Origin: Glossina fuscipes
Lineage: Eukaryota > Arthropoda > Insecta > Diptera > Glossinidae
DNA length: 64,000 nt
Assembly (NCBI RefSeq): GCF_014805625.2
Contig: NW_023998423.1
Span: 17,194,098-17,258,097 of the forward strand
Direction of reading: 5' to 3'
A program made the position numbers and the translations under genes. Under the pieces are notes generated by a model. It searched no databases, was not told the DNA's origin, and saw only the letters and a list, made by a program, of their open reading frames with translations. Positions 47,958 to 60,089 of the stretch are shown piece by piece. Position 1 is the stretch's first letter. Every line of letters starts with the position of its first letter.

Positions 47958-49490
47958 GTCCGATTTTTGGTGTACGACATTTGCAATGCCTTTTGGTATT
48001 TTGTGGGCTTTCAGTGGCCTACGCGCTGCGGGTGAACCTTTCTGTGGCTATTGTGGCCATGACTGATCGAAATGATTCAAATCCCAACTTCGATGTAAGT
48101 ATTCTTTCGATAATTTCTTTCATTGTATTATTTATGTATCCTCTTTCTTTTCAGGAATACAAATGGACTGAGAAAACGAAATCTTTGGTATTAAGCAGTT
48201 TTTTTTGGGGTTATGTTGTTACCCAAGTTCCTGCCGGTTCCTTGGCCCACAAATTTGGTGGTAAAATTATGCTATTGCTAGGCATAGGAGTGTGTTCCGT
48301 GTTAACGATATTAACGCCAATTTGTGCTAAATTGGGCGACTGGAAGCTGGTATGTGGCTTACGAGTGATACAGGGCTTGAGTCAAGGATTTTTATTTCCT
48401 TCGACTCATACCATACTATCGAAATGGGCTCCGGTGGAGGAAAGAGGTACATTAGGTACTTACAGCTATTCGGGCGCTCAATTCGGTACCGTAGTTATGC
48501 TGGCCACAAGTGGCGTGGTAGCCTCATCGTCTATGGGTTGGCCAGGTATATTTTACATATCCGGTGGCGTAGGCATGGTATGGACATTCGCTTGGTTTGC
48601 ATGGGGAGCTAGTTCACCGGCTGAATATAAAAGAATCTCCCCAGAAGAAAAGAAACTTATAGAAACCTCATTGGGCTTCGCGAGCAAACCTGAAGAGAAC
48701 ACTACACCGATGAAAACTCCTTGGTGCAGAATTTTAACATCAGTACCTTTCTTAGTGTTAACTTTGGTTCATTGCACTCACAATTGGGGCTTTTGGACTC
48801 TATTAACAGAGATTCCAACGTATATGAAAAACATCTTGGGCATGGATATCAAAAGTAATGCTTTGTTATCAGCTTTGCCTTATACGGCCATGTTTCTGAT
48901 GTGCTTCGTCTTCTCCACTCTTCAATCGACCCTTAGCCGACATCAATGCATACCATTATCAGTGAGTCGTAAACTCTTTAACTCAATCGGTCATTGGATA
49001 CCTATGATAACATTAATTGCTTTGGGTTACGTGGGAGCTGATCGAATAAATTTGGCGATAGTCTTATTAACCATTACGGTCGGCATAAATGCGTCCACTT
49101 ATCTTGGTTTTCAAGTGAATCATATTGATTTGTCACCAAATTTCGCTGGCGTTCTAATGGGCATAACAAATTGTGCGGCGAATATCATGAGTATTATTGC
49201 TCCTTTAATTGTAGGATTCATTGTAACCGATGAGGTAAGTAAAAGATTTTTTTAAACAAAAACAAAAACAAAAAAAACAAAAATTAATTTTATTTCAAAT
49301 TATTTTTTACATTTTTCAGAAAAATTCTGCACAATGGCGTTTCATTTTTTTTATTGCTGCCGGTTTTTATTTCATTGGAAATTTATTGTTTGTGGTATTT
49401 GGTAAGACAACAGTACAATCTTGGAATGATATGGAAAGTACACGTGTCGCGAAGGGGCGTGATGGTAACTGTGCAGAGTCACAGCATTAA
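47958..49490 (+). CDS. Gene 4: diverged SLC17-family cotransporter (partial, exons 2-4)
   Basis: Exons 47958-48094 (137 nt), 48155-49234 and 49320-49490; introns of 60 and 85 nt, GT-AG; 462 codons here plus the upstream first exon. TM1 reads SVAYALRVNLSVAIVAMTD, very close to the sialin TM1 pattern. An NDS glycosylation sequon follows in loop 1-2. Other blocks are SSFFWGYVVTQVPAG and LAHKFGGK (MFS loop 2-3), LRVIQGLSQGFLFPSTH (TM4 Arg kept), KWAPVEERG, IPTYMKNILGMDIKSNALLS and LSPNFAGVLMGITN. These resemble typical insect phosphate-cotransporter-like SLC17 proteins more than genes 1-3 do (PSTH and FAG against PCIH and HAG). It is thus probably the conserved member, with genes 1-3 a derived cluster. 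There is no ATG in frame between the last upstream stop and TM1, so the start must lie in an upstream exon. Confidence 0.9.
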
Positions 49491-49694
49491 AAGTTCGAAA
49501 TAGTTTAACTTATGAATATTTCCTAGTCATGTAAAGCCATAACACTGTTGACACCGAATCAGTTACATTATCATTGTTTAATTGCCTAAGTTTATGTGTA
49601 TATGTAATTTTTATAGATTTCTTTTCGAAGCCAATTAGCTGTTATTTATATACGTAACTTTGAATTAATTATAAGTTCTATTATATATATATAT

Positions 49695-49700
49695 AATAAA
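49695..49700 (+). promoter_or_regulatory. Polyadenylation signal AATAAA of gene 4
   Basis: Canonical signal 204 nt after the TAA (49488-49490), following a (TA)n stretch. Confidence 0.5.
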
Positions 49701-51205
49701 TGTACAAAAACGAAACCAAAAGTACAATCGAATCGATTGACGACTGATTAAAAGAAATATGCGATGCTGCTGCGGTATAACAAAGTGCATTGAATGCAAA
49801 TGATACGCTTATCAATTATTTTTAGCATATTATCATACAATTAGCTGAGCTAAAATATTCATTCTCTGTGGACTGTCATCGTCATCTGATATATTGAGAA
49901 AAATATTTCGATTTCTTCCCTTAAGATCTAATGTAATGAAGTTTCGCAGAAAAAAGCAAAAAAAAAGTAAAAAACAGACAAACTGTTCTACAGTTTGTAA
50001 TAGTACTACCGCAGCAGTTCATTGTGTTGGCACTAAAAACTGTCCCTTATCTCTCAGCTCTCAGCTTATGTTACTTCTCCAAACACTAGTTGAATAACAA
50101 AATCAAGGTTAAGCGATGCGTTGTTCCTTTCACTTTTAGATTGGGGTTTTTTCCTGCAGGGTTACTTTTTTCCCATCATCTAGTTAAACAAATTAAGCAA
50201 AACATAGAGTAACTGAGTGGCAAAAATATGGTTGTAGATAAAATGATTTCCTATCTCACGTTAATGAAAAATATGCCTGAACAATAAAATTATTTTCATC
50301 TTAGGTCGGATGCGGCCGCTATACAAATTTATTTTCTAATCAATTAATGCAGAAATCGAAGCAATTTTGTTGTAAATATTTGTAGCAAATTCGTTATAAA
50401 CGTTTCCCTTGGCCCGTAGGTACTTTATAGTTTTATTCACAAGTCTTTCTTTTGTTCCCTTCACGTTCTGTCAGTTTTCTTGACTGTGAAATGCATCTAC
50501 ATTTGAATTTGGTAAACGGCTATTAACTGAAGGGCACTTATGAGGCCTTTCTACGCTTTTGTTTACGGCCTAGGTCAAGCTCTTAAAGCAGATAACGAAT
50601 GAACGGACAGACCGATTTAGAACGCGGCATACATCAACAACACATACGCTTTAATAACACATCTGACGGTAGCCGCAACTCGCACTGACATGTTAATGTT
50701 TAGAATGTTCGCACGAACCATTTTTAAAATTTAACTTTCCTCCCCCGCCAATTGCAAATTTCACGTTTCACTTTCTTCGCCAAATATACAATGCACAGAT
50801 ATAAATATTATAGCTTCATGGCTATTGAAGATTGAAGCAACAAAACTTCAATATATGTTAGACTGCTGCTGGAAAATCTATAGAATTTTATAAATCTGTT
50901 TAAATTAGGGATATTAGAGATATATATAGAGTAGAGATATTATTGGTTAATAAGAATTACATTCAGCATAAATGTGTTTTCAGTCGATAAAAATATAAAG
51001 TAAACAAATTGTTCTACTTTTGATGCATAAAATTAAAAAAGCTTTTTATTTGCAAGCAATGGAGAAATTATGACATTTCAAAAAAAATATATCTCATGAT
51101 TCGAACATTTTTTTAAATTCTGCGATTGACTGTGCTCTAAACAATGGGGTCCCATTTAACTTTTTGGCACGCCTACTATGATTGCAGCGCATTTTTTGTT
51201 ATATA
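49701..51205. other. Gene-free stretch downstream of gene 4
   Basis: No gene recognised. A worn family A-like segment ('gataacgaatgaacggacagaccgatttag') lies near 50590-50620. Confidence 0.45.
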
Positions 51206-51206
51206 G

Positions 51207-51298
51207 ATTCCCGGACCATGAATATCCCCGAGTATATATTCCCATAACATAAATATCCCCGACTATAAATTCACAGACCATTAATATCCCTGATCATA
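51207..51298 (+). repeat. Three tandem copies of a 30-31-bp unit
   Basis: Units 51207-51236, 51237-51267 and 51268-51298 follow the pattern 'attc.c..acca(t).aatatcccc.gactata'. They are diverged from each other (roughly 75-85% by eye). A short minisatellite in non-coding sequence. Confidence 0.75.
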
Positions 51299-52171
51299 AA
51301 GTCTTGATTTTGTTACTTTAAAAATTAGCCTAAAAATATGCTAACATTTTTGTGTTAAAATCAAGATATATAAATTTTATTCGAAAGCTCACAGAAAGCG
51401 TTCAGTTTGCTCGATTCTGAGTTTTTTGTTGAACAAATATAAAAAAGCATACACTCTACACATCTTATGGAGTATATTAAGTCTTTCAACTTGATAGAAC
51501 CACCAACATAGACTTGAGATAGACGCGCAGCTCATTATATCAATCGATCCAGAAATGATTCAGCAAATGGTTAGGAATGTATTTCAATCGAACCCGAATC
51601 ACCTTAAAAAATTAATTGGATTGAAGCTGTTTTGCGACGACGACCCACATATATAGCGAGTTATTTTGAAACAATTTAAACAATGCACTATTTTTTAAAA
51701 CTCTCTACAAAAATCATTGGCTTTTAATAACTTGGTATAACAAACAGGATTACAGACATGGTGTGGTCAGTTTTTCAATCTGCTTGCAATAAATTAACTT
51801 ACGGTTTTTTTTATATATTTATAAATATAAGAAAAGAGAATTTTTTTAATCTTTTATAATGAAAACTATGTGAGATGAGCAATTTTGTATGCAAATTTAT
51901 CCTGCTTAGTCTGCCACGCAAAGATACATATTCCGGACACCTCGCATTTTAAAGCCCTTAAGCAAAGTTAGCCTTTATATGGGAAACGATTTGACTTGTT
52001 TTGCCTCACGATTTAAATTTTATTAGTTAACAAGTTGTAACAGATGTAACAGTCATCCTTGCAAGACTCTAATGGTTTAGCTTGTCTTTATTGCAATTAA
52101 AATAAATTGTGAACTTCTCTTGTGAGGATTCTCGCGTGAGAGAATCTTAGAAAATGTATTTTACTAATTAA
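51299..52171. other. Gene-free stretch
   Basis: Holds worn family B-like text at about 51470-51660 ('cacatcttatggagtatatt', 'cgatccagaaatgattc', 'atcgaacccgaatcacc'). A poly(T) tract follows it. Confidence 0.4.
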
Positions 52172-52196
52172 ATTTTTTTTTTTTTTTTTTTTTTTT
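52172..52196 (+). repeat. Poly(T) tract, about 25 bases
   Basis: A near-uninterrupted T-run just left of the SINE-like unit at 52205-52360. Confidence 0.7.
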
Positions 52197-52204
52197 AATA
52201 TGGA

Positions 52205-52360
52205 CCAATCACTCAGGAGATGTTTCCTGGGTAGACAAAGAGATAGTTAAGTGGCTGCAGCGTAGTGGATAAGTACCGTAAATCCCTAAGCTGCCCATGA
52301 CTCACTATAGTTACGACCAAGCTAACATTTCGATTTTATCCTATTTTCAAAAAAAAAAAA
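52205..52360 (+). mobile_element. Possible tRNA-derived SINE
   Basis: 'gcagcgtagtggataag' (52257-52273) resembles the tRNA A-box context (TAGCTCAGTGGATAAG). About 36-40 nt later 'agttacgacc' (52309-52318) is a weak B-box. The unit ends in an A-run (52349-52360). A second copy would be needed to confirm; none is seen here. Confidence 0.35.
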
Positions 52361-53220
52361 GAATATTCTCTTTCCATATATATTCAAACAAATGGTTTGG
52401 TTGAAATGTAATATATATTCTTTATTATATAAATGTATCAAAAATATGCATTCATATCCCCTTGTACATCTCCTGAATAGTTTTATACAATTTTTAGAGG
52501 CGTGACATATCGAACTTGTAGTGTAATTTTGTAGTCGCGAGTCTTCTCTACCATGCGTTTCTCAGTCGACTCTAAGCGGTGTTCTGCTCTTCCCGTCCCC
52601 TCTAGACTTAGCACTTTTCTTTTCTTAATTATTCCAAATTGATTAGTGTAGGCGCTCAGCCCATTTGTATTCCATGTTCTTTGTACTAAAAATTTAAGGC
52701 GATCTACACTTTATTCACTTAAGTGAATGGTTTCCAGAATTTTTTCCTATATTTACTTCGAGATAAGGCCATCTGCACCTGGTTTCAATTTCCATTCTTT
52801 TTTCCATTCCCTTTTCCTCTCTTCTTTACTCACTTATTTATTTACCTTTGGTAGACAGATTTCAATTATATCTTTAATTTAGCTTTGATAACTTCTATTT
52901 TAAATTTTAATTTTAAGTTTTATTTAAACTTTTATTTTAATATCTTTATTATTCAGCTGATAATGGATTTGTGGACGGGTTTCATTAAATAAATAATATA
53001 AAATAATAAAAATAAATTAACAATTGCCATTAGAAATAAGATACAATATTAAACTTATGCATATATCATAGTTGAGAAGAGACTAATTCCCAGCAAATGC
53101 GCCGATAAGAACCGAAAGAGGGCAACTTATACAAAGGAGTTCTACATCTTATAATTTAAAATCTAGTACGCTTATCGCCTGATAACTGCAAAGCTCGCAA
53201 AGTGACCAAATATAGGCAAC
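52361..53220. other. Gene-free stretch
   Basis: A/T- and pyrimidine-rich sequence, with no gene seen. Confidence 0.45.
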
Positions 53221-53224
53221 TATA

Positions 53225-53590
53225 GCTTTTTATACCTTATACCACTTTTGGTACAAGTTTTGGTTTAGTTAGTGCGGATGCATGCAATACCCACAAGCAC
53301 TTGATATAAGTCCATCCTTTCTTATTTTTCCGACCGAGTCGGAAACACTTTCCAAAACGATCTCAGCTTGCCCATCCGTGTGTCAATCTGTTTGTATTGT
53401 TTTTTTCTTTTCAACCAGCAGGTCGCAAACTTTAGAAATATTTTGAGGAAAATTTCCATAGCAACATGTTTTGGCCCTGAGGACGTTTGCTATTGAAATG
53501 GATTGGAATTGGACCACCTTTTCGACCACTTCTCATACAAGTCCTCGTTTTGTGTTAATAACTGTGTTAAGCGAAGTGGCGTAGGGTCTT
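53225..53590 (+). repeat. Family B repeat
   Basis: 'tataccttataccacttttggtac', 'gtccatcctttcttattttt', 'cccatccgtgtgtcaatctg', 'caggtcgcaaactttagaaatattttgagg', 'catgttttggccctgaggac' and 'gaccaccttttcgaccacttctcatac', a well-preserved order. Confidence 0.7.
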
Positions 53591-56145
53591 TGATGGTGTG
53601 TCAAATCCAACTGTAGTGTTTTTATTTCTCTAATTCCACTTCACTTTGTAATAGACGACCGAAAATGTGTTTCGGAAAAATAATTTAAAGTACCTATGTT
53701 TTCGGCACATTTTGAATTGAACGTAGATGTGTTCAAGTTTTTGTAGATAACGATTATCGTAAATATGTGATATAAATCAAAGAAACACTAGCGTATATAT
53801 ATTTTTATACACATCGACGAAGGATAAGCGTACATTCATTTGATTGAAACGTTTGCAACATTTCGAAGGCAATGCATGGCATGGCTCCTACAGAATATAT
53901 GCAATCTTCATCTCGATAAATTTCTGAATCTACCTAGTTATGGTCTTTGCGCTCATCTGTGTGGATGTGTAATGAAGATGCTCTCTCTCTCTGGGTCTGT
54001 ATGGATATGTAATAAAGATTCTTTGTCTCTCTCTTTGAAGAAAGCATTGCATGCTTTTGGATTAATATCTCGAAAACTTGCCCAATTGGTCAAAGGACAC
54101 AGCTGGCGCGCAAAGCTTAAGCGCCTTGATTTTAAAATGCAAAAAAAAAAAAAAATTGCATTAAATTTCTCAAAGATTACAACGGATAGAAAGGCAAATA
54201 AATTTGTCTTCATACTCTGTGAATGTACATATCTAGCCTTATCGCCATCTCTCATTATAAAAATACTTCAATTATCAGCACATCTTGTGCTGCTGCTTTA
54301 TTCTTAATTTACATCTTTATTTCTTAATAATATATTAATTAATTGCTATTAATAAACACTCTTTCGATGCAAGCAGAAGTTCAATATTCTTTAGCGCATA
54401 ATTAATTCCTTTGTAGGTGACATAGAATTCATTGTTATCAAGTATTTGTTATGAAATATTGTTCATCGCCTACGCTTGCGTGCAATCCATATATATATTG
54501 GCGGAGAAGAAAGTTAACTCCAACTGTTCTCGATTAATATCTTTTTCTCTTTTATCTGTTGAATAACGTTATGTTCAAAAAATTAGGGAAATTTTCAAAT
54601 GAAATCAAGCATTAAATAATTGATCTACAAGTTTATGCTCTCTCGTCTAAAGTAATCGCATTCGTTTAAATAAAATTATGCGAACGATTTGATCAGTTGA
54701 CGAACTTGATTTTTCGGTATAGCATTCAAAAAATCCTCCTTGATAACCTTCTATTAACTAAAAATGGAAGTTCTTTCAATCGAGCAAAGCTAAACCACCC
54801 AATCACAGCAATTTTAAACGAGTACAATGGCAGGCCGTGAGTTTGAATTTTGCTAGCGAAAGAAAAGGTACATTATCTTGATGCAAATGATAAGGAGGTA
54901 GATAAGTTCTCTTCCCATAAAACTGGATGTTCCTTAGGAATAGACTCATATAAGCAACTGAAGCTGATAGCCTAACAGTACCTATGAGGTCTCTTATAAT
55001 TAATTAACGATCTCTAAATGCAAGATCTTTAATTCGGTTAACATCTTCACTTAAGCCTCTTAAGCCTCTATACTTTTTAATGTATTTGTAACATTTGTAA
55101 ACCCTTGATTCCACCAGTGTTTCATGGCCACAACACATTCTTAATGCATCGAAGACATCTGCCTTGTTTTTCAACATTTTTCAATGACAGTTATACTAGT
55201 CTACTCAGAAAAATTTGAAACATTGAATTTCCCCTTATATTTTGAACACCATTTTATAATTACGCCTCCTTTAAAAAATATTAAAAAAAAGAAGAAGCGA
55301 AACTTTTATTTATATTTTTTCTATAAAATAAATAATAATCAAAATATGATTTCAGTGAAATTAGGTTCAATTGATTTTTACAGATTTCTTACGACTGGAT
55401 ATTAGGCAGACCTCTTAACATTAAAGTCGAAAGAGAAATATTTCGAGGTAAGCTAGCATGGACGTTTGTACTAACGATTTATTATTGTCTGATTTTAGTC
55501 ATTAGCTTCTTTACTTTTTCAGAAATAAAACAAAGAAACGCAAAAAGAGATCTCATTATAAGGATAAGTGCAAAGCGAAGATGTAGTGGAAAACTCAAGT
55601 GAAATCGACCGTTTTCTGTTCTCGCTATATTCACATTTGTTGTAAGTAAAGAGAGAGCCGAAGCAAAGGGGATTAAATTTTTGGCAAGAAATTAATTTAT
55701 CAAGAAAAGCTAATGATGTTGAAATTAAAAGTGAATTCTGTAGATAAATATTTACATTTACTTAACAACTGTCGACAATGGATAAATTAGAAAAGAAATA
55801 ATTTATCTGAAATGAAGAATATGTTAAATTCATTAGTCGATATGAATGAAATGAAATATGCTCGAGACGGCAAACATATCTAATATTTCTATGATCGGAC
55901 AGTAGGGAGCATGACTCTGTTCTTTACCATCTTGCGAACTTATCCAAATCTTTATAGGTGTTCTTCTAATTAATTAACATCTGCGCCAAATTCGTTGTCT
56001 ATATCTGGAATACCTAACGGAGCGCGCTTGTTCTTTTTTTTTCTCATTTGAAAAATGTGTAAAAATTTTCAAACAAAAAACTCGCATAAAATGTTGCTTC
56101 AGATCTCAAAGCAAAAAATCTATTTTTTAACCGATATTTTTAAAA
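53591..56145. other. Gene-free stretch with one imperfect tandem duplication
   Basis: 53957-53995 and 53996-54037 are a ~40-bp imperfect tandem ('ctgt.tggat.tgtaat.aagat.ct...ctctctct'), inside an open frame of 155 codons (53840-54307) that lacks an ATG at its start and any recognisable domain. Not called as a gene. Confidence 0.45.
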
Positions 56146-56149
56146 TACT

Positions 56150-56372
56150 TGTTGATTTTATATCCATCTTCGAACGATGAGTGGTATATCCATTTTGTCA
56201 AAACGTTTGCAACGCCCAGAAGAAAGCATGATCATTAGATTCTAAATCGATTTAAGCATGTCCGTCTGTCCGTCTATGGCTGTTGTTAACGTTCTCATGG
56301 CAGCAAAAGTGAAGCTCTCGCCTTCGGGTATAAAAGATTCGTTCCCGACCGAATTTAATTTTCTTACTAATT
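56150..56372 (-). repeat. Family A repeat, reverse orientation, short form
   Basis: 'ttttgtcaaaacgtttgcaacgcccagaagaaagc', 'ttaagcatgtccgtctgtccgtct' (56250-56273) and the end 'cttcgggtataaaagattcg' plus 'ttcccgaccgaatttaattttcttacta'. An internally shortened copy. Confidence 0.65.
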
Positions 56373-58165
56373 TTGAGATGAAATAAAATTTTCTTTGGTC
56401 CTAGCCATAGTCACTCGGTAACAACATAACACTTACCGATTGGTTAGACACAGACTAGGTTGCGATCACTTTCCCATCTCTTTCTCTCTTTGTTCACCGT
56501 TTTCTGACTGTCACCATGTTATAGGAATACAGTTGACATTCCCTGGTTGATCGATTATATTAAGAAAGAAAACATGTAATGTTTTGTTATATTGCTTTAA
56601 TTTTTGTTGATAGACCAAAGTCGGCTATTTCCGTGGGCCGTGTTGAAATAGTTGCTTCAATTTTAATATTTGGTATCTCATCTAAAATCGGTTGAAAAAT
56701 TATCTAGATCGTTAAAAACTCATGTTGCATGTTTCCTTTTCAAGGTCAATGAATTCGAAACATCATTTATAGCTACTTTGCGACGTTGTGACCGATCACT
56801 AGTCACAACTGAAGATGAATGTCTTTTCTTGTTGTAGTCTTATTGGCTCGGCATCAATCGTGATATTCTGAAGGAATGGTGACAGTGAAACAAGTTCGGT
56901 AGAGCTTTCACAAAAGTTGACAGCCCTGGATTTTAGAACTTTAAGACTTTGGTCTTATATCTCTGGCTAAATTAATAATACTAATAAAAAAACATTCAAA
57001 TATGAATTTTGTTATAAAACAAAACTGTTAAGCCACGCGAAACGCAAAAAAAAAAAAGAAAGAATACTTTATGACTTGTGACGTCTCTGTGATTCTGCTC
57101 AAAATGCGGCTAAAAGTAAGATAAAAATAAATTATTAAATTTTTAAATTTTTATAAAATTTCCAGATCAAGCTCTAAAATCATTTAATTTGACTCAAGAG
57201 TTTATCATTATCAGAAAAAAGAAATCTGCCCGCTATATATACTTGTATTGTAAATGGATTGTACAAACATATATAAAAGGTATTTAGGATTAGTTTCATA
57301 TTTTTATATATATTTAATGCCTAAACAAATATTTTTTAACTTTTTATTCGTAAGTAATATCGTCGTAAAAATGGCCTCATGCTTTAATCTAATGATATAC
57401 AGCTTGTTTGCTCTAAGTTTTAATTAGTGTGAGAATTTTTCTTCATAAAAGTATATAAAATATAATAACAACAAAAAGTTGATTATGAATTTAAAATTTA
57501 TATATTTTTATGTCTTCCTTGTAAATAATGATTTAGGGCAGTAAAGCAAAATACGAAACATGGCCTGCAAAGGCAAGCTGCAACATTCGTCAGATCAGTT
57601 GTAGTATAAGGAATTAATTCCTTTCAACTTTCTTGACATGTTCCTTTCGTTATGTTAGCAATAATGGCGTTTTAAAAATCTGCATTGATGTTCGTTATTA
57701 GACATGGAAAACGACAAGTTCAAAAAAATCATCCCATACTCCTTCCATACTTGATTTGCTTAAACATTCAAAATAATGATAATAACAATAGTAATAAAAA
57801 CACAAATGAGAGCAAGGCCGACCATTAGATACCCTGTACTACTTCTTTTATTACAGTCATTCACCCGCTTTGGGAATACAAAATTACACATTATTTTCTT
57901 ACGAAGACACACTTTTCATGAAAGACCGTATATTAGAGAATGCCCAAAATATCAAATGACGTCATCCAGATTTAGCAAGCTTAATTTACTTCTCAAAAAT
58001 TTTACAATTAATTATTTTTCGTCATAAAAGAGTAGCAATTAGACTTCCTAAGGTCTTGCTTTTCATAACAAAACCTATATATGTTGGGGTCCAAAAAATC
58101 GATCGATGTGCTCGAAATTTCATACCGTTAATTTTTCTTGCTCAATCGCTACCATGGAGTGATGG
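56373..58165. other. Gene-free stretch
   Basis: No gene or element identified. Around 56793-56812 a short palindromic 'gtgaccgatcactagtcac' occurs. Confidence 0.4.
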
Positions 58166-58169
58166 TTCA

Positions 58170-58860
58170 TCATAAAATATTAAAGATTAAACTTTTTTCT
58201 AAAAGGCTTACCATATAGAGTGGGGCCCAATTTGTTATATGACATTACAATTTTTTTTTTATTATACAATTTTTTTCTATATAACATCTTTGCAAACAAG
58301 GTATTGTTTTTCCTTAATTCTAAGTACACAAAGTACAAAGTGTACTAAACACCATCAAAATATCTTAAAAATTTGCGACCTGTAACTTGAATATAATAAT
58401 ACCTGGACAGACATCAGACGAACAGACAAGCTTAAATCAACTCAGAGAACGATTCTAAATCGATATATAAAAGGTGGCTCTTTCTTAAGCTCTTCTGCAT
58501 GTTATACACGTCTACATAAAGTTAATATACTTTGTACCACTAGTTCTGTAGGAAGTAATAATAAATGAAATCACAGTAGAGCGCCACAGTCCTTAAAATA
58601 AGTCATTACATGCGAAATGGTTGAACAAGTGATGCGATCCAAATCATTTTTAATAGCGTTAATCCTTAGCACAACACGTGAGTGTATCAAATATCATAAA
58701 AATATCTCGAAAATTGCAGATTGAACACAAGAAAAAAAGCTGGGTAGACGGAGAAACGGACAAAAGCCTACATCTCTTCAGAAATTGATCGATATAATAA
58801 AAGATTAGTCTGTCTCAACTCCTCCCTACCACAAGTGGTGTAGAGTGTAATATTAACAAT
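58170..58860 (-). repeat. Two family B repeats, reverse orientation
   Basis: Copy 1 (about 58170-58550) has 'aaaatttgcgacctgtaacttg', 'agacatcagacgaacagaca' and 'aaaaggtggctctttcttaag'. Copy 2 (about 58600-58855) has 'tttttaatagcgttaatcc', 'cggagaaacggacaaaagcc' and ends 'ctaccacaagtggtgtagag'. Confidence 0.65.
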
Positions 58861-59586
58861 AACTTAACCTTGTATTAAGAATGAAATGCAGGACATGCTG
58901 ACCAAATGATCAGAGATGGTGTTGTATACTAATGTCAGATCGATGTTAGATTTACGTGAGTAATTTCTAATAAATACCTGGTTGGTTAAAAGCACAATCA
59001 CTTATCATGGCGTCATCATGTCCGTCTATCCACTTGCGCTTATTACGATTCCGGCTTTAATAGTTTGCGTACATTCTTGTGTTTCTTCTTTCTTTGTCTT
59101 TCTTCATAAATTAAAATTTCAAAATTATCTGAATCGATTCGTTAAGTGACTTAAAAAGCACTTTTTTTGCAAAAACATTTATGTTAATGTTAATGCTATG
59201 TTCACTTTCCTTATTTGTTTTCGTATGCTATCTTTGGGTTAGTTTTGAAGATAAGCAACATTGTCACTTCAAATTATGTAATATCACGCCTACATGTTCA
59301 TAGCACGTTACGCTTACTTTATTGATCTATATTACCAAAAACATTGCGTAAAAATATTAAGTTTAAGTGAATCGTATTTTTTTTTAATTTCAATATCAAG
59401 GGAAACATCAACGTTTTCATTCTAGAACTTTGATTAATTCAACTGATGCATCAGAAATCAAGTGAATTAAAAGATAACTTTTCCTGAGATTAAAAAAGAC
59501 CTTATTGAAAGCTAAGCCAGCCCTTCTAAAGATGTGCTTATGTATGCTTATTTCGCTACCATATAAGGCTTTAATAACTGATTTCA
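58861..59586. other. Gene-free stretch
   Basis: Nothing supportable. Possibly promoter or intron sequence of the gene suggested by the exon at 59587. Confidence 0.35.
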
Positions 59587-59670
59587 GTTTTTGAAATATT
59601 TATTATAATATAAATGAATGACCAACAGGCGTATTCCGAGCAATATCGCAGAGACGACACAGATCACAAG
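59587..59670 (+). CDS. Candidate first coding exon of an unidentified gene
   Basis: After a plausible acceptor (ctgatttcag, AG at 59585-59586) comes a short leader and the ATG at 59614, opening MNDQQAYSEQYRRDDTDHK and ending exactly at AAG/gtaatg (59670), phase 0. Composition is hydrophilic and coding-like, and GC is above the flanks. No partner exon is found to 64000, so the rest would lie beyond the window. The phase differs from the SLC17 first exons, so it is probably a different gene, if real. Confidence 0.35.
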
Positions 59671-60089
59671 GTAATGTTTTGTTTTATTATTTGCATAACC
59701 TAATAACTTCGTTTCATAAAAGAAATTGATATCGGAATATTTTACTGTGAGTACTCCTTAAGAATCCTAAAGAAAACACAATGTTTTCCCTTGTGACTAG
59801 TGACTGGTGACAGCGCGAGTGCAAGTGTATTAAATGCTTAGAGGCTATTAAACAAAAACAATTGAAACCTGGTCAAAGGAAAAGCCTTGAAATAATTTAA
59901 CTGTTAATAATCGAAGCCGGATTGATCAAGGAGCTATTCAATTATTATATAGCACAAATTTTTCAAAGAAAAAAAGCGATTCATTCTTGTAAATCTGTCA
60001 CGCGAGTACGTGTTACCATTGCTGAGTAGAATCATGTTAGATGCTTGCATATATTTTGATCAGTTTTTCATTTAAAGAAGGAATTTGTT

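Noticed and set aside
47837..48154. Reading gene 4 as one continuous ORF from 47837 through 49255
   Set aside because: It starts at a TTG and crosses an upstream intron end (acceptor at 47956-47957) and a 60-nt GT-AG intron. Paralogue alignment begins exactly at 47958 and skips 48095-48154.
53840..54307. 155-codon open frame, the longest unassigned one
   Set aside because: It starts at TTG, includes an imperfect tandem duplication and an A-run, and has no recognisable domain. The opposite strand is also open.
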